64,000 nucleotides of DNA. Origin: Kitasatospora herbaricolor. GTDB lineage: Bacteria > Actinomycetota > Actinomycetes > Streptomycetales > Streptomycetaceae. The stretch is taken from the NCBI RefSeq assembly GCF_030813695.1, contig NZ_JAUSVA010000002.1, positions 2,914,001 through 2,978,000 on the forward strand. Direction: 5' to 3'. Position numbers and translations under genes: made by a program. This document shows, piece by piece, positions 16,569 through 24,407 of the stretch (position 1 is its first letter; each line of letters starts with the position of its first letter). The notes below the pieces were generated by a model. The model searched no databases, was not told the origin of the DNA, and saw nothing but the letters and a program-made list of their open reading frames with translations.

Positions 16569-17018
16569 TCAGGCCGGGGTCTCCGCCGAAGCCGACTCCT
16601 TCGCCTCGGCCGCCACCGGATCCTTGAGACGCTTGCCCAGCAGCACGAACAGCAGGATCAACCCGACCGTGAGCAGGATGTGCCCCAGCCCGGCCGTCAT
16701 CGACACGGCCTCCGGCACGCTGCTGCCCAGCACGGTCTCGGTCCCGTGGACGAACATCATCGAGACGGTGATCCCGATCCCGGCGTTGTAGAACCAGAAG
16801 AAGGCGGTGAACAGCCTCGTCCCGGACAGCTGGAACAGCTTGTCCAGGGCCAGCACGATCAGGAACCCCAGCATGCCCAGTGCAAGCAGGTGCGTGTGGA
16901 TCAGCGCCAGTTGGGTGTCACCCTCGAAGTCGTTCGCCTTGGTGAACTCCCGGTAGTACAGCCCGGAGATCACGCCCAGGATCATGTGGACGTGCGCCGC
17001 GTAGTAGGACTTCCGCAT
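16569..17018 (-). CDS. DUF2871 integral membrane protein
   Basis: This 149-aa protein begins MRKSYYAAHVHMILGVISGLYYREF and has four predicted membrane helices, with His residues at membrane edges (HVHM, LIHTHLLALG, MFVHG, GLGHILL). These may bind heme or metal, as in cytochrome-oxidase-subunit-I-like folds. The family is DUF2871, of unknown function. The ATG at 17018 is preferred over a TTG 27 nt upstream because family members begin at MRKSYY. Confidence 0.85.
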   Translation of the reverse strand: MRKSYYAAHVHMILGVISGLYYREFTKANDFEGDTQLALIHTHLLALGMLGFLIVLALDKLFQLSGTRLFTAFFWFYNAGIGITVSMMFVHGTETVLGSSVPEAVSMTAGLGHILLTVGLILLFVLLGKRLKDPVAAEAKESASAETPA

Positions 17019-17191
17019 CCTCGTACCCACTCCCCCGCAGATCAAGTACCGCTCTGTCGAGGGTCATTGAAGCACTCACCACGCGCCCGGTCACCGGTTC
17101 GGACATAAGGGAAAGACGTCGGACGACGCCACACCCTCCCCTTCGGCACCACCGCTCCTCCCGGACGGGCGCTCCGCCACCGCTCGACGGA

Positions 17192-17407
17192 TCAGGGCCC
17201 CTCGACGGGCGTCGCGTGTGCGAGTACGTCGTCCAGCAGCCCCCTCGACCGCGCACCGGTGTCCAGCCGCTCGGTCTCGACGTACGTGACCCCGTCCTTC
17301 GTGTGCACGGCGGTCACCCGGAAGTCGCGGTCGAACCGGGGAAAGCCCGGAACGCGCCGGGCCCAGCACGAGCCGGCCTCGACGAAGAGGTGCGGGTCCG
17401 TCGTCAC
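17192..17407 (-). CDS. Small hypothetical protein (71 aa)
   Basis: The product VTTDPHLFVEAGSCWARRVP, FPRFDRDFRVTAVHTKDGVTYVETERL looks like a small beta-rich domain. It has a GTG start at 17407 with GGGGAG and GGAAG upstream. I do not recognise a family. Codon usage fits the genome. Confidence 0.55.
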   Translation of the reverse strand: MTTDPHLFVEAGSCWARRVPGFPRFDRDFRVTAVHTKDGVTYVETERLDTGARSRGLLDDVLAHATPVEGP

Positions 17408-17551
17408 GCTTCCGTTCTCCCCTTACGCACGGGCCGCGGGCGGTCGGCCACCGCCGGACCGCCCTCGGCACCCGAGCGGTGGACCGGTCCGGGCTCCACC
17501 GCGTCGACGACAGGCGGTGGCCCCGCCGACGACGGATCAGTCGATCACGGC

Positions 17552-18352
17552 TCAGTCGATCACCGAGCCGCAACTGAGGTTGACCACCGTCCCCGTGACC
17601 GCGCCGGCCCGGTCGGACGCCATGAAGGCGGCCGTGTCGGCGACTTCGGCCAGCCTCGGCAGCCGGCGCAGCGCTGTACCACGCTCCATGTACGCCTTGA
17701 CCGTCGCACTGCCTTCCGGATCGGGCGCGGCGTCCTCGATCATGCCCCAGGTCACCCAGGCGTCCGGAATCCCGTCCGGCCGAAGACAGACCACGCGCAC
17801 CCCCGACGGCCCCACCTCTCCCGCCAGATGCCGCGACAGCAACTCCACCGCGCCACAGGCGACGCCGAACCCCCCGGTCGCGTGAAAACCCTGGTCACGC
17901 CCGGAGAGCCGGGACGCGGCGGTCGAAAACATCAGGATCACACCCGAGCCCCTTCCCGCCATGTGCCGAGCCGCCGCCGTCGCAGTGAGGAAATTCGCGG
18001 TCGCCGCGGTCTTCACCGGCGTGAGGAAATCCTCCAGGGACAACTCCACGAGAGGCGTCCCCTGCAAGTCCCCACGGATACTGACCGCATTGACGGAGAT
18101 GTCGATCCCGCCGGCCATCTCGACCACCTCGGCGGCATGCCGATCGACCGCGTCCCGGTTGAGCGCATCAACCTGGGCCACCTCCGCCCGGCCGCCCCCG
18201 GCCCTGATCTCCGCCGCCAACTCCCCAAGCCCCGCCGACCTGCGCCCGGTGAGGAAGACCCACGCCCCCTCGCGGGCGAAGGCCCGGGACACCGCTTGAC
18301 CGACCGCGCCGCCGGCGCCGTAGACGATGGCGGTCTTGTTCTCCAACAACAC
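17552..18352 (-). CDS. Short-chain dehydrogenase/reductase (atypical)
   Basis: This 266-aa Rossmann-fold protein has AIVYGAGGAVGQAVSRAF as the nucleotide-binding motif, NAVSIRGD in place of the NNAG motif, a Ser in MFSTAAS, and no YxxxK. The corresponding region reads FHATGGFGVACGAVELLSRHLAGEVGP, with His-Ala-Thr-Gly in place of Tyr. It resembles the enoyl-reductase-like/SDR subgroup, but activity is uncertain. The GTG start at 18352 follows GGAGG. It has no obvious operon partner. Confidence 0.85.
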   Translation of the reverse strand: MLLENKTAIVYGAGGAVGQAVSRAFAREGAWVFLTGRRSAGLGELAAEIRAGGGRAEVAQVDALNRDAVDRHAAEVVEMAGGIDISVNAVSIRGDLQGTPLVELSLEDFLTPVKTAATANFLTATAAARHMAGRGSGVILMFSTAASRLSGRDQGFHATGGFGVACGAVELLSRHLAGEVGPSGVRVVCLRPDGIPDAWVTWGMIEDAAPDPEGSATVKAYMERGTALRRLPRLAEVADTAAFMASDRAGAVTGTVVNLSCGSVID

Positions 18353-18579
18353 GTCTCAGCCTCCAGGACCAAGCTCTTCCCCAGCACACCCGCGAGCGCA
18401 CCGTACGGCCGGGCACTGACAGGTGGCCTTCGGAAGACGGGCCGGACCACAGCTCATCGGCGACCCTTGCCCGCCCGGGCAGGAGCCCATGGCCTTCACG
18501 CACCCGGCGTTCTGACGCCCGCCCCGGCCACCAGGCAGGCGCCAGAACCGGGCCTACGATCCGGTTCCCCGTCGGCGCC

Positions 18580-18741
18580 GCCCCGCGGGTTGCGACGGAG
18601 ATCCTGGGTCACAGCCCGACCGGGCTGACGATGAACGTCCGCACCCACGTGGCTCAAGGCACCCCGCGCCCGGCGCTCGACACCATGGACGTTCGGGCAA
18701 CGTCGGGGACAAGTGCACGGACCTGCACCGACAGCCCCTGA
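18580..18741 (+). pseudogene. Tyrosine recombinase (integrase) C-terminal remnant A
   Basis: The plus strand encodes RVATEILGHSPTGLTMNVRTHVAQGTP and continues PALDTMD before a TGA at 18739. This is the region around the second catalytic His (LGHS) and the nucleophile region of an integrase, except that the expected Tyr in the N-x-Y-x-H-V motif is Arg (MNVRTHV). No upstream domains remain in frame. This is a decayed end of an integrative-element integrase close to tRNA-Val. Confidence 0.75.
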
Positions 18742-18793
18742 ACGTTCGTGCTTGTTCGCCCAAGTGCCAGCCCCTTGTGGCGCGGTCGGAGAT

Positions 18794-18970
18794 TCAGCTG
18801 ACCGGCCGAGGCTCTTCCTTCACTTCCCCTGCTCGACCAGCGACGGCTGCGGCGAGCGCGAGGGTCGCCTCGACCTTTGCTGCCTCAACGATGGTCGCGT
18901 CCGACAGTCGCTCGGGAAGCTTCGCCAAGTACGCCTGAGCGGCATTGACGTGGTTGAGGTAGTCACTCAT
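18794..18970 (-). CDS. Small hypothetical protein (58 aa) between integrase remnants
   Basis: The product starts MSDYLNHVNAAQAYLAKLPE and continues LSDATIVEAAKVEATLALAAAVAG, then an acidic/basic tail. It is probably helical and soluble. Similar short proteins occur in streptomycete accessory regions, but I cannot assign a function. The ATG at 18970 was chosen because the upstream in-frame extension has no gene-like features. It may be cargo left from the integrated element. Confidence 0.5.
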   Translation of the reverse strand: MSDYLNHVNAAQAYLAKLPERLSDATIVEAAKVEATLALAAAVAGRAGEVKEEPRPVS

Positions 18971-19062
18971 GCAGGCCCCCGGAGAGATGTTCGTTCTATG
19001 CACTGCGAGCGTAGACCCGGGCTGCGGGTGCTGGGGTCTCTCCGGCCTCATCAAGCGCGGAT

Positions 19063-19489
19063 CCTCGTCAGGCATGGGCCGCCGGGGAACCGTCCGCCGT
19101 CAAGGCCCATCAGCTCCTGCGGGCCATCACGCACACCGCCGTCGACGACGAACTGATCCAGCGCAACCCCTGCCGTACCAAGGGCGCCGACGCCTACGAC
19201 GTGCCGGAGCGTCCCGTCCTCACGATCACCGAGGTCTTCACCGTCGCGGACGCCATCCGTCCCCGCTGGCGGACCCTTGTCCTCCTGACCGCCTTCACCC
19301 CCCCCCGCTTCGGAGAACTGGCCGCGCTCCGCAAGGACGGGCCACAGCACCACCCGCGCCGCGCTGATCTACCGGCACATGACCAGTGACCGGGACCGGG
19401 CCGACCGCATGGGTGAAACCGTCCGGAGGGCGCTCGGCCGGCAGGCCCCGCCGCCGGCATCTGGCACGGGGATGGCACGGCCCGGCTGA
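19063..19489 (+). pseudogene. Tyrosine recombinase remnant B (internal deletion)
   Basis: From about 19063 the plus strand reads AAGEPSAVKAHQLLRAITHTAVDDELIQRNPC and then LTITEVFTVADAI, LLTAFTPPRFGELAALRKDG: the core-binding domain and the first catalytic Arg region (usually GLRWGELAAL). The frame then breaks. From 19346 a different frame gives STTRAALIYRHMTSDRDRADRMGE, the extreme C-terminus with the nucleophile Tyr, ending at 19489. The middle of the catalytic domain has been deleted. Its sequence type differs from remnant A, so two separate elements once used this site. Confidence 0.8.
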
Positions 19490-19516
19490 GCACTCCCCCG
19501 CCGCCGGGAACGACAG

Positions 19517-19555
19517 AGGGCCAGTTCGTGAGGATCAAGCCTCCGAACTGGCCCT
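19517..19555 (-). terminator. Hairpin terminator downstream of tRNA-Val
   Basis: AGGGCCAGTTCG (19517-19528) and CGAACTGGCCCT (19544-19555) form a perfect 12-bp stem, with an inner GAGG/CCTC pairing. It lies just beyond the 3' end of the minus-strand tRNA gene, as expected for a tRNA terminator. Confidence 0.75.
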
Positions 19556-19584
19556 TCGTGCTGGCGACCGTGGATCGCCGGATG

Positions 19585-19656
19585 TGGGCGCGGACGGTTT
19601 CGAACCGCCGACATCTGCTTTGTAAGAGCAGCGCTCTACCACTGAGCTACGCGCCC
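19585..19656 (-). tRNA. tRNA-Val (anticodon TAC)
   Basis: The minus strand folds into a full cloverleaf of 72 nt: acceptor GGGCGCG/CGCGCCC, D-arm GCTC-AGTGGTA-GAGC, anticodon stem CTGCT/AGCAG with loop CTTACAA (anticodon TAC), variable ATGTC, and T-arm GGCGG-TTCGAAA-CCGTC. CCA is not encoded. Two integrase remnants lie on the 3' side of the gene, the side where actinomycete integrative elements insert. Confidence 0.96.
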
Positions 19657-19940
19657 CCCGTCGCGGCCCGTGGGGCACGACGAAAGGCAAGAGTACCTGG
19701 TCCGGGGGACCCTCCGGTGCACATGGCCGAGGAGTGGGACAGGAGTGGGACAGGAGTGGAAGGGGAGCGGGGAGCCGGGGCGGCGGCAGGTGCGGCGGGG
19801 CTGGACGGGACGGGCGCGTGGCTGTGGTGGGAGGGGTGCCGGTCGGTGGGGGTGATCGGGAAGAATGGGTGGTGGATCAGCTGCCGGGCCGACCTTCGGG
19901 TGGTCCGGCGGGACGGGACGGCTAGGCAGGGAGCTCGGAC

Positions 19941-21317
19941 GTGGGAGTGGCCGGCGGGAGCGGGCGGGGGCGGCTCGGGGGCGCGGCGGTCGAGGCGCTG
20001 GTGTTGCCGCTGGTGGTGGCGGGGATGGTGGGGGCCGCCGGGGCGGCCGCGTTCGGTGGCGCGGGGGGTGGCCGGGGCGGCTGGTGGCGGCGCAACGACA
20101 CGCTGCGGGCCGATGCCCGAGCCGCCCGGGACGCCGCGCAGCAGGCGTTCTACGAGTTGGACTCGGCCCAGCGGGACGTGCAGCTGGCGGTGGAGACGGT
20201 GCGGGCGGCCGAGGACAGTGCGGCGGCGCGCCAGGTCCTGGCCGACTTCCAGCAGGTGTCGGGGCGGGTGGACCAGGTCAGTGTGAACTACCTGGCGGCG
20301 CTCGACGCGTACGACCTGGACGCCGAGGAGCTGGAGTCGGGCGCGGCCGCCCAGGCCCGGCGCCGGCTGGAGGACGTGAAGGGGCAGCTCGGGTCGGCGC
20401 AGGCCGAGCTGGACGGGTTCCTTCAGCGGTTGCAGCCGCTGCTGCAGCAGGCCGAGTCGCAGCTGATGCGGGTGACGCCGGCCGTCGAGAAGGCGAAGCG
20501 TTCGCTGCTGGCGGCGACCACCGCACTGGAGGCGGTCCGGGCGGCCGGGCTGAAGGCGGACGATCTGGCGGCGCAGCTGGCCGAGCTGGCGCCCGAGCTG
20601 ACCCGGTTGAACGAGGGGGCCTCGAAGCACGGGGTCGCGCCGACGCTGAAGCGGGCGGACGACGTGGCGCGGCGGGCGGAGGCGGTGGCCGAGCAGGCTC
20701 AGCGGCTGCCGGAGCGGGCTCAGGAGATCGATCGCCGGGTGGCGAGTCTGCGGACCCGGATCCAGGCGCTGGAGACCAAGGCGGGGACGGTGGAGCCGGC
20801 GCTGAGCGAGCTGCGCCGCCGGTTCAGCAGTGCGTGCTGGCAGGACCTGCAGCGGGTTCCGGTGCAGGTGAGCGAGGCGGTGCGGGCCGCGCGGGAGAAG
20901 CTGGCCGAGGCGGCGCGGGCCCGGGACGAGCAGCGCTGGCCGGACGCGACGGGCGCGATCGGTACCGTACGGGCGTTGCTCACCACGGCGGACGACTCGG
21001 TGGCGGCGGTCAACGACCGGCTCCGGCGGTTGAACGAGGTGGAGCACGACCCGCACCGCGAGATCGAGCGGACGCGGTTCGCGCTGCGGGACGCCCAGCG
21101 GCTGGCGATGGCCGGCCGGCAGGCGCCGGACCCCCGGCACGCGGGCCCGCTGGACTCGGCGGTGGCGCGCCTCGACCGGGCGGTCGCCGCACTGGAGGCC
21201 GCGGGCCGGCACCCGGACTACTGGCACTTCCTCGGCGAGCTGGCTGCCGTCCGGGAGACGGCGGCCCAGGTGGTGGAGCTGATCCGGGGCGATCTGGGCG
21301 CGGGCGGCCACCACTGA
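19941..21317 (+). CDS. Membrane-anchored coiled-coil protein
   Basis: This 458-aa protein has one hydrophobic N-terminal segment (ALVLPLVVAGMVGAAGAAAFGG). It then consists almost entirely of Ala/Glu/Arg/Gln-rich heptad-like helices (for example DAAQQAFYELDSAQRDVQLAVETVRAAEDSAAARQVLADFQQV), with hardly any aromatic residues. It is probably a long coiled coil facing the cytoplasm. Function unknown; a structural or scaffold role is possible. The GTG at 19941 was chosen because the hydrophobic segment follows directly. It stands alone, between tRNA-Val and the DUF4442 gene. Confidence 0.75.
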   Translation: MGVAGGSGRGRLGGAAVEALVLPLVVAGMVGAAGAAAFGGAGGGRGGWWRRNDTLRADARAARDAAQQAFYELDSAQRDVQLAVETVRAAEDSAAARQVLADFQQVSGRVDQVSVNYLAALDAYDLDAEELESGAAAQARRRLEDVKGQLGSAQAELDGFLQRLQPLLQQAESQLMRVTPAVEKAKRSLLAATTALEAVRAAGLKADDLAAQLAELAPELTRLNEGASKHGVAPTLKRADDVARRAEAVAEQAQRLPERAQEIDRRVASLRTRIQALETKAGTVEPALSELRRRFSSACWQDLQRVPVQVSEAVRAAREKLAEAARARDEQRWPDATGAIGTVRALLTTADDSVAAVNDRLRRLNEVEHDPHREIERTRFALRDAQRLAMAGRQAPDPRHAGPLDSAVARLDRAVAALEAAGRHPDYWHFLGELAAVRETAAQVVELIRGDLGAGGHH

Positions 21318-21426
21318 CCGCGGCGCGGGAGCGGCGCGGGAGGCGCGCGGGAGGCGCGCGGGAGGCGGTTCGGGTGGCCGGCACACGGCATTACTCGCCG
21401 GTAACTTGATCGGCTAGAGTCCTCCC

Positions 21427-21909
21427 ATGGCACGTAAGCGCACCATGACCGCCGCGACCTTCCGGCGTGGGATCAACCTCTGGCCGCCCTTCCTCTTCGC
21501 GGGCATCCGGGTGCTGTCGGTCGCGGAGGACTTCCGCTTCGCGAAGGTCCGGCTCCGGCTCGGCCGGCTGAACCGCAACTACGTCGGCACGCACTTCGGC
21601 GGGTCGATCTTCGCGATGACCGATCCGTTCTGGATGCTGCTGGTCATGCAGAACCTCGGCCGGGACTACCTGGTGTGGGACGCCGCCGCCGAGATCAGCT
21701 TCGTCTCGCCGGGGCGCGGCGACATCTTCGCCGAGTTCACGCTGACCGACGACCGGCTCGCCGAGATCCGCGAGCTGACCCAGGACGGCAAGAAGGCCCT
21801 GGTCTGGTTCGACACCGAGGTGGTGGCGGCGGACGGTTCGGTCGTCGCGCGGGTGCGCAAGCAGGTGTACGTCCGGCAGAAGCGCGACCGGGGCGTGTCC
21901 GCGGGCTGA
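21427..21909 (+). CDS. DUF4442 hotdog-fold protein (thioesterase-like)
   Basis: This 160-aa protein has the DUF4442/YiiD-C-type hotdog features: NLWPPFLFAGIRVL, NRNYVGTHFGGSIFAMTDPFWMLLVM and AEISFVSPGRGDI. The NxxGTHFGG motif is where hotdog thioesterases position the substrate thioester. A likely role is acyl-CoA or acyl-ACP hydrolysis; the substrate is unknown. The ATG follows a TAGAGT -10-like box by 6 nt (TAGAGTCCTCCCATG), so the message may be leaderless. Confidence 0.85.
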   Translation: MARKRTMTAATFRRGINLWPPFLFAGIRVLSVAEDFRFAKVRLRLGRLNRNYVGTHFGGSIFAMTDPFWMLLVMQNLGRDYLVWDAAAEISFVSPGRGDIFAEFTLTDDRLAEIRELTQDGKKALVWFDTEVVAADGSVVARVRKQVYVRQKRDRGVSAG

Positions 21910-21930
21910 TCTGCTGGGTACCCTGCGGAC

Positions 21931-22158
21931 ATGCCTCGTTATGACTTCCGCTGCCGCTCCTGCGGCGCCACGTTCGAGCTCCGCCGCGCGATGGCCCAGG
22001 CCAACGATCCGGCGGTGTGCCCGCAGGGGCACCCCGACACCGTCAAGCTGCTCTCCACCGTCGCCGTGACGGGCGTGGGCGGCGGCGCCTCGGCCTCACC
22101 GCAGCAGGCCCCCTCCGGCGGAGGAGGCGGCTGCTGCGGTGGCGGCTGCTGCGGCTGA
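21931..22158 (+). CDS. FmdB-family zinc ribbon protein
   Basis: The 75-aa product begins MPRYDFRCRSCGATFELRR and has CxxC (Cys 8 and 11) plus a second Cys at VCPQGH, the zinc-ribbon pattern of the FmdB family. The tail is Gly-rich with two CCGGG-type cysteine clusters (GGCCGGGCCG), which could bind additional metal. FmdB proteins are linked to formamidase regulation, but most are uncharacterised. A TACCCT box 6 nt before the ATG suggests leaderless expression. Confidence 0.88.
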   Translation: MPRYDFRCRSCGATFELRRAMAQANDPAVCPQGHPDTVKLLSTVAVTGVGGGASASPQQAPSGGGGGCCGGGCCG

Positions 22159-22242
22159 CCCGGGCGCGCGGCTCCGGGCCGGCGTCAGGGACCGGCCGCG
22201 TCCGGAGCTGCCCTCCCGCCCTGAGCGGGCGGTCCTGCCGCC

Positions 22243-23112
22243 CTACCGCGCGGGCGCGGTCCGCGCCGCCCCCGGGCGGGCGCCGGCCCGGACGCGGTCC
22301 AGGATCTGGCGGACGATCTCCTCGCCCGCCGCGACGCCGACCTGGGTGAGGGCGGTGACGCCGGGCGCCGTCCAGCCGGAGTCGGCGAGTTCGCCGTGCC
22401 CGGGGCGCCAGCCGGCGTCCGCGGCCAGCAGGAGTTCGGCGTCGAGCAGGGAGTCGCCGGCCGAGAACACGGTGGCGCCGCCGAGGCGGCGTTCGACCTC
22501 GGCCAGGGCCTCGCTCTTGCTGAGCGGGGACGGCACCGCGTAGACCTTGCGGCCCTGGAGGGAGACCGTCCAGCCGCGCTCGGTGCACCAGCCGGTGAGC
22601 TCGTCGAGCCAGCCCGCCGGCAGCTCGGCGCGTTCGACGACCAGGTAGGCGAAGAGGTCCTCGGCGACCCGGCGCTTGTGGGTCCACTCCGGGTCGGCCG
22701 CCAGGGCCAGGTGCTCGACGACCTCGCGCAGGGGGGCGGAGGCGGCCTCCAGCCGGGTGCGGACCTCGGCCTGCCAGTCCTGGTCCGGCACACCGTTGAC
22801 CAGGATCTGGCCGCCGTTGGTGCAGATCGCGTACTGCGGGACCCACCCGGGTGTCGGGCCGGGCAGGTTGACCCGCTCGTACTGGGTGCGGGTGCGCGTC
22901 GTGGCGGGCACGAAGACGGCCGCGCCGACGAGCTCGACCAGCAGCTCGGCGGCCTGCTCGGTCATGAAGGAGAGCGCCTTGCCGTCGTGCACCTCGACCG
23001 AGAGCAGGCGCGGTGCCAGCCGGTCGGGGACGTCCAGCGCGAGGGCGCGGTTGGAGTAGATCAGGGTGCGGTCGAGGTCGCTCGCCACCAGGAACTGCCG
23101 GTCGGTACTCAT
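22243..23112 (-). CDS. HAD-family phosphatase of the Ter biosynthetic arm
   Basis: This 289-aa protein has HAD motif I ASDLDRTLIYSN (nucleophile Asp 12, acid Asp 14), Thr in VPATTRTRTQY as motif II, Lys in PLSKSEAL as motif III and a terminal SAGDSLLDAELL as motif IV. HAD phosphatases of this type occur in Ter stress clusters together with StiP, PRTase and CitE-like lyase genes, where they are thought to process a nucleotide-like metabolite. Its ATG lies 6 bp after the StiP stop, so the two are probably co-transcribed. Confidence 0.88.
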   Translation of the reverse strand: MSTDRQFLVASDLDRTLIYSNRALALDVPDRLAPRLLSVEVHDGKALSFMTEQAAELLVELVGAAVFVPATTRTRTQYERVNLPGPTPGWVPQYAICTNGGQILVNGVPDQDWQAEVRTRLEAASAPLREVVEHLALAADPEWTHKRRVAEDLFAYLVVERAELPAGWLDELTGWCTERGWTVSLQGRKVYAVPSPLSKSEALAEVERRLGGATVFSAGDSLLDAELLLAADAGWRPGHGELADSGWTAPGVTALTQVGVAAGEEIVRQILDRVRAGARPGAARTAPAR

Positions 23113-23118
23113 CAGGCG

Positions 23119-24291
23119 TCAGGCCTCCTTCGTCAGGACGGCGGTGCCGGCTTCGCCGACCGCGCCCCGGCTGTATCGGGGGTGGATCAGGCCGACGCAG
23201 GAGTAGGGGAGGTCGTCGACCTCCTCCACGGGTACCCCGCGCTGGGCCGCCAGCAGTCGTACGTGGTCGAGGTCGGCGCCGGCGCCGCGCCGGGCGAGCA
23301 CCCGCCAGGGCACCCGGCGCAGCATCACCCGGGTGGTCTCGCCGACGCCGGGCTTGACCAGGTTGACGTTGTCGATGCCGTACTCGGCGCTGATCCGCTC
23401 GACGGCGGCCCAGCCCTCCCAGCCGGGGGTGCGATCCTCCCCGGCCAGCCGCGCGGCGGCGGCCAGGGCCTCCTCGCGGACGGCCTCGAAGTGGTCGGCG
23501 ACGGTCTCCAGGAAGGAGTTGGAGACGTCGGCGCCGGCGAGGTCGGCGTAGTGCTTGGCGCCGTGGAAGTCGTCCGGGCCGATCAGGTCGGCCCGCAGCA
23601 CGGTGCGTGAGATCAGGCCGGAGACGGTGGAGTTGAGGCAGGCGGACGGGATCAGGAAGTCGTCCCGGGTGCCGTAGGTGCGCACGCAGCCGCCCGGGTC
23701 GGCGAGGACGGCGAGCTCGGGGTTGAACCCGGTGCCGACGAGGGCCTCGGCGAGTTCGCGGGTGATCGCGCCCTTGCCGGTCCAGCCGTCCACGAAGACC
23801 ACGTCGGCGGCCTCGTGGTGGGCGGCGAGGTAGCGCAGCGCGACCTGGTCGATGCCGCGGCCGCGGACGATCGAGACCGCGTAGTGCGGGGTGTCGATGT
23901 CGTGGGCGAAGGCGAGCCAGCGGCGGATCAGGATGCCGACCGGGGTGCCGGCGCGGGCGAGCGAGGCGAGCACGAGGCCGCGGCCGCGCTCGCGCAGCAG
24001 GGTCTCGGCGACGGTGCCGACGGCCAGCGCGATCCGCCGGGCGGAGGTGCGCAGGGCCTGGTGGAACAGCTCCTGGTACTCGGGGCTGGGCTGGTACTCG
24101 ACGGGCAGGGACTCCGCGTAGTGCGCGCCGCCGCTCTGCACGGCCTCCTCGCGCTCCTCGGTCGGGGCCTCCAGCGGGACGTCGGAGAGGTCGGTGAGCA
24201 GCCAGGTGACATCGGCGGCGGCGTAGGAGGAGAACTCCGGGCCGTACAGCGGGCGCGGTGTGGTCGCGGTGCTGGGGGGCAGCGTGGTCAT
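23119..24291 (-). CDS. StiP-type protein with C-terminal PELOTA-like domain (Ter cluster)
   Basis: This 390-aa protein is the StiP family member of tellurite-resistance clusters. The N-terminal two thirds form a PRTase-like/protease-like domain (SPEYQELFHQALRTSARRIALAVGTVAETL, HYAVSIVRGRGIDQVALRYLA, VVFVDGWTGKGAITREL: the last resembles a PRPP-binding loop). Residues about 300-390 (PGVGETTRVMLRRVPWRVLARRGAGADLDHVRLLAAQRGVPVEEVDDLPYSCVGLI) fit a PELOTA RNA-binding-like domain. The ATG at 24291 has GAAGGCG upstream. It follows the PRTase-TRSP gene, separated by an 18-bp tandem repeat. Confidence 0.88.
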   Translation of the reverse strand: MTTLPPSTATTPRPLYGPEFSSYAAADVTWLLTDLSDVPLEAPTEEREEAVQSGGAHYAESLPVEYQPSPEYQELFHQALRTSARRIALAVGTVAETLLRERGRGLVLASLARAGTPVGILIRRWLAFAHDIDTPHYAVSIVRGRGIDQVALRYLAAHHEAADVVFVDGWTGKGAITRELAEALVGTGFNPELAVLADPGGCVRTYGTRDDFLIPSACLNSTVSGLISRTVLRADLIGPDDFHGAKHYADLAGADVSNSFLETVADHFEAVREEALAAAARLAGEDRTPGWEGWAAVERISAEYGIDNVNLVKPGVGETTRVMLRRVPWRVLARRGAGADLDHVRLLAAQRGVPVEEVDDLPYSCVGLIHPRYSRGAVGEAGTAVLTKEA

Positions 24292-24314
24292 GTTCGCCTT
24301 CGGTCTGGTGCGCG

Positions 24315-24385
24315 GCTGATGGTCGGACGCGGGCTGGTGGTCGGTCGCGGGCTGACGGTCGCTCGCGGGCCGGTGGTCGCCGGGG
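24315..24385. repeat. 18-bp tandem repeat between two Ter genes
   Basis: Units GCTGATGGTCGGACGCGG, GCTGGTGGTCGGTCGCGG and GCTGACGGTCGCTCGCGG, with a fourth partial copy, lie between the PRTase-TRSP stop and the StiP start. Read on the minus strand in frame with StiP they would encode SDHQPA-like repeats. Confidence 0.7.
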
Positions 24386-24407
24386 TGCGGGCGAGGGTCC
24401 CGGCCCA

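Noticed and set aside
18353..18579. Possible gene upstream of integrase remnant A
   Set aside because: No reading frame with start, ribosome-binding site and coding character; probably decayed element sequence.
19585..19656. An att-site duplicate of the tRNA-Val 3' end elsewhere in the window
   Set aside because: I searched by eye for GGGCGCGGACGGTTTCGAAC and saw no second copy; a computed search would be needed to exclude one.
22043..22846. Alternative reading frames overlapping the HAD gene
   Set aside because: They overlap the intact HAD phosphatase, which has all four motifs.
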